From an uncultured Chitinophagaceae bacterium (GTDB taxonomy: Bacteria; Bacteroidota; Bacteroidia; Chitinophagales; Chitinophagaceae), in NCBI GenBank assembly GCA_937900675.1, contig CALCEA010000059.1, positions 1 to 22,483 of the forward strand: DNA of 22,483 bases, in the 5' to 3' direction. Below, one piece after another: positions 21,814-22,483 of this stretch; the first letter of the stretch is position 1; each line of letters opens with the position of its first letter. A model generated the notes under the pieces. The model was given only the letters and a program-made list of their open reading frames with translations, was not told the origin of the DNA and did no database searches. Position numbers and translations under genes: made by a program.

Positions 21814-22483
21814 ATGCGAATTGCAATGTTAGGATCAGGATTCATCGGTAGATTTTATGCTGATGCTCTTCAAGGTTATAGAAGTAAGGATAAAGTGGTA
21901 AGCATTTATGCTCGCCGTGAAGAATCTGCAAAACAATTTGCTGCAGATTATAACTGTGCTCATTGGACAACAGATATGGAAGAAGCAATTGCTCATCCAG
22001 ATGTGGATGTGGTTTGTATCTCTCTTCCCAACCATGTGCACGAAGCTGCAGTAATGTTATGTTGTAAACATAAAAAAGCAGTAATGACTACCAAGCCGCT
22101 TGGCCGTAATGGCGAAGAAGCAAAGCGTATGTTGATTGCTGTAGAAGAAGCAGGCATATTCAATGGTTATTTAGAAGACCTTGTATATACGCCTAAGTTC
22201 ATCAAAGCCAATCAAAGTGTTAAAGATGGCGCATTGGGCAGAGTATTATGGGCAAAGTCTCGTGAAACGCATCCTGGCCCTCACAGTGAATGGTTCTGGG
22301 ATATTAATCAAGCAGGTGGCGGTTGTATTTTGGATTTAGGTTGCCATTGCGTAGAGATTTCTAGAAGCTATATCGGAAAAGATATTAAGCCAGTAGAAGT
22401 AATGTGCTGGGCAGATACACAAGTAAAGCCCATTGACGCTGAAGACCACGCAATTGGATTGGTTAAATACGAGAACGGTGCTA
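21814..22483 (+). CDS. Gfo/Idh/MocA-family oxidoreductase (3' end outside the window)
   Basis: An NAD(P)-dependent sugar or cyclitol dehydrogenase. 223 codons are visible from the ATG at 21814 to the window edge, with no stop; family members are usually 330-400 residues. The N-terminal Rossmann fold begins MRIAMLGSGFIGRFYADAL, with the dinucleotide loop GSGFIG, followed by VVCISLPNHVHEAAVM. The usual EKP motif reads TTKPLGRN: the lysine and proline are kept but the glutamate is threonine. The second domain starts near residue 125, and the active-site helix AGGGCILDLGCHCVEISRSYIG shows the D-x-G-x-H pattern of the family's catalytic His. The substrate is unknown. It is close behind the NHS transporter, probably in one operon. 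Confidence 0.9.
   Translation, partial: MRIAMLGSGFIGRFYADALQGYRSKDKVVSIYARREESAKQFAADYNCAHWTTDMEEAIAHPDVDVVCISLPNHVHEAAVMLCCKHKKAVMTTKPLGRNGEEAKRMLIAVEEAGIFNGYLEDLVYTPKFIKANQSVKDGALGRVLWAKSRETHPGPHSEWFWDINQAGGGCILDLGCHCVEISRSYIGKDIKPVEVMCWADTQVKPIDAEDHAIGLVKYENGA

Noticed and set aside
1..22483. Defence, CRISPR, toxin-antitoxin, secretion or biosynthetic gene cluster
   Set aside because: Every substantial gene could be placed in a known housekeeping or transport family or described as a small membrane protein. No repeat array or defence-type gene pair was seen.

Overview
The window is ordinary, densely packed chromosomal DNA from a member of the Bacteroidota, most likely the Chitinophagaceae. 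Three things point there: an AT-rich sequence, repeated promoter -7 boxes of the Bacteroidota type TAnnTTTG a short distance before start codons, and the protein set (a FecA-type TonB-dependent receptor without an N-terminal extension, a 54-residue DUF6728-like membrane protein, a MetX/MetZ methionine route, and LpxB for lipid A). No mobile element, CRISPR array, tRNA or rRNA was recognised. No gap between genes exceeds about 230 bases.

Layout. 1-839 is the 3' part of queA (queuosine tRNA modification), closed by two hairpins. 1065-3257 is a TonB-dependent receptor that meets aspartate kinase (3252-4571, minus) tail to tail. Upstream of that, ssb and an Ldh_2-family dehydrogenase form a minus-strand pair (6132 to 4634). 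mnmA (6220-7335, plus) faces them and runs tail to tail into a minus-strand operon: sucA (2-oxoglutarate dehydrogenase E1), sucB (E2) and an RsmB/NOP-type RNA m5C methyltransferase (12300 to 7315). rpsT (S20) and guaA (GMP synthetase) follow on the plus strand, separated by a strong terminator. Next comes a minus-strand XRE/S24 repressor with an apparent operator inside its own promoter. Divergent from it is a plus-strand operon of surE, a small three-helix membrane protein gene and lpxB. metX plus a previously unlisted 54-codon gene lie on the minus strand. From one shared palindromic promoter, an OsmC-family gene and metZ are read on the plus strand. The window closes with an NHS-type major facilitator transporter and the 5' part of a Gfo/Idh/MocA oxidoreductase.

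How the parts work together. Aspartate kinase (start of the aspartate family), MetX (activated homoserine) and MetZ (direct sulfhydrylation) are steps of one methionine pathway. SucA and SucB form the 2-oxoglutarate dehydrogenase core; its E3 subunit is not here. QueA and MnmA both modify tRNA anticodon wobble bases, and the RsmB-like enzyme probably methylates rRNA. The last two genes look like a carbohydrate or nucleoside uptake and oxidation pair.

I found no clear new multi-gene system. The most interesting items are regulatory or small: the repressor's self-operator and its intact autocleavage residues, the two-way promoter palindrome between metX and osmC, two candidate leaderless genes, the hidden 54-codon gene, and a strong hairpin folded over the queA stop codon.
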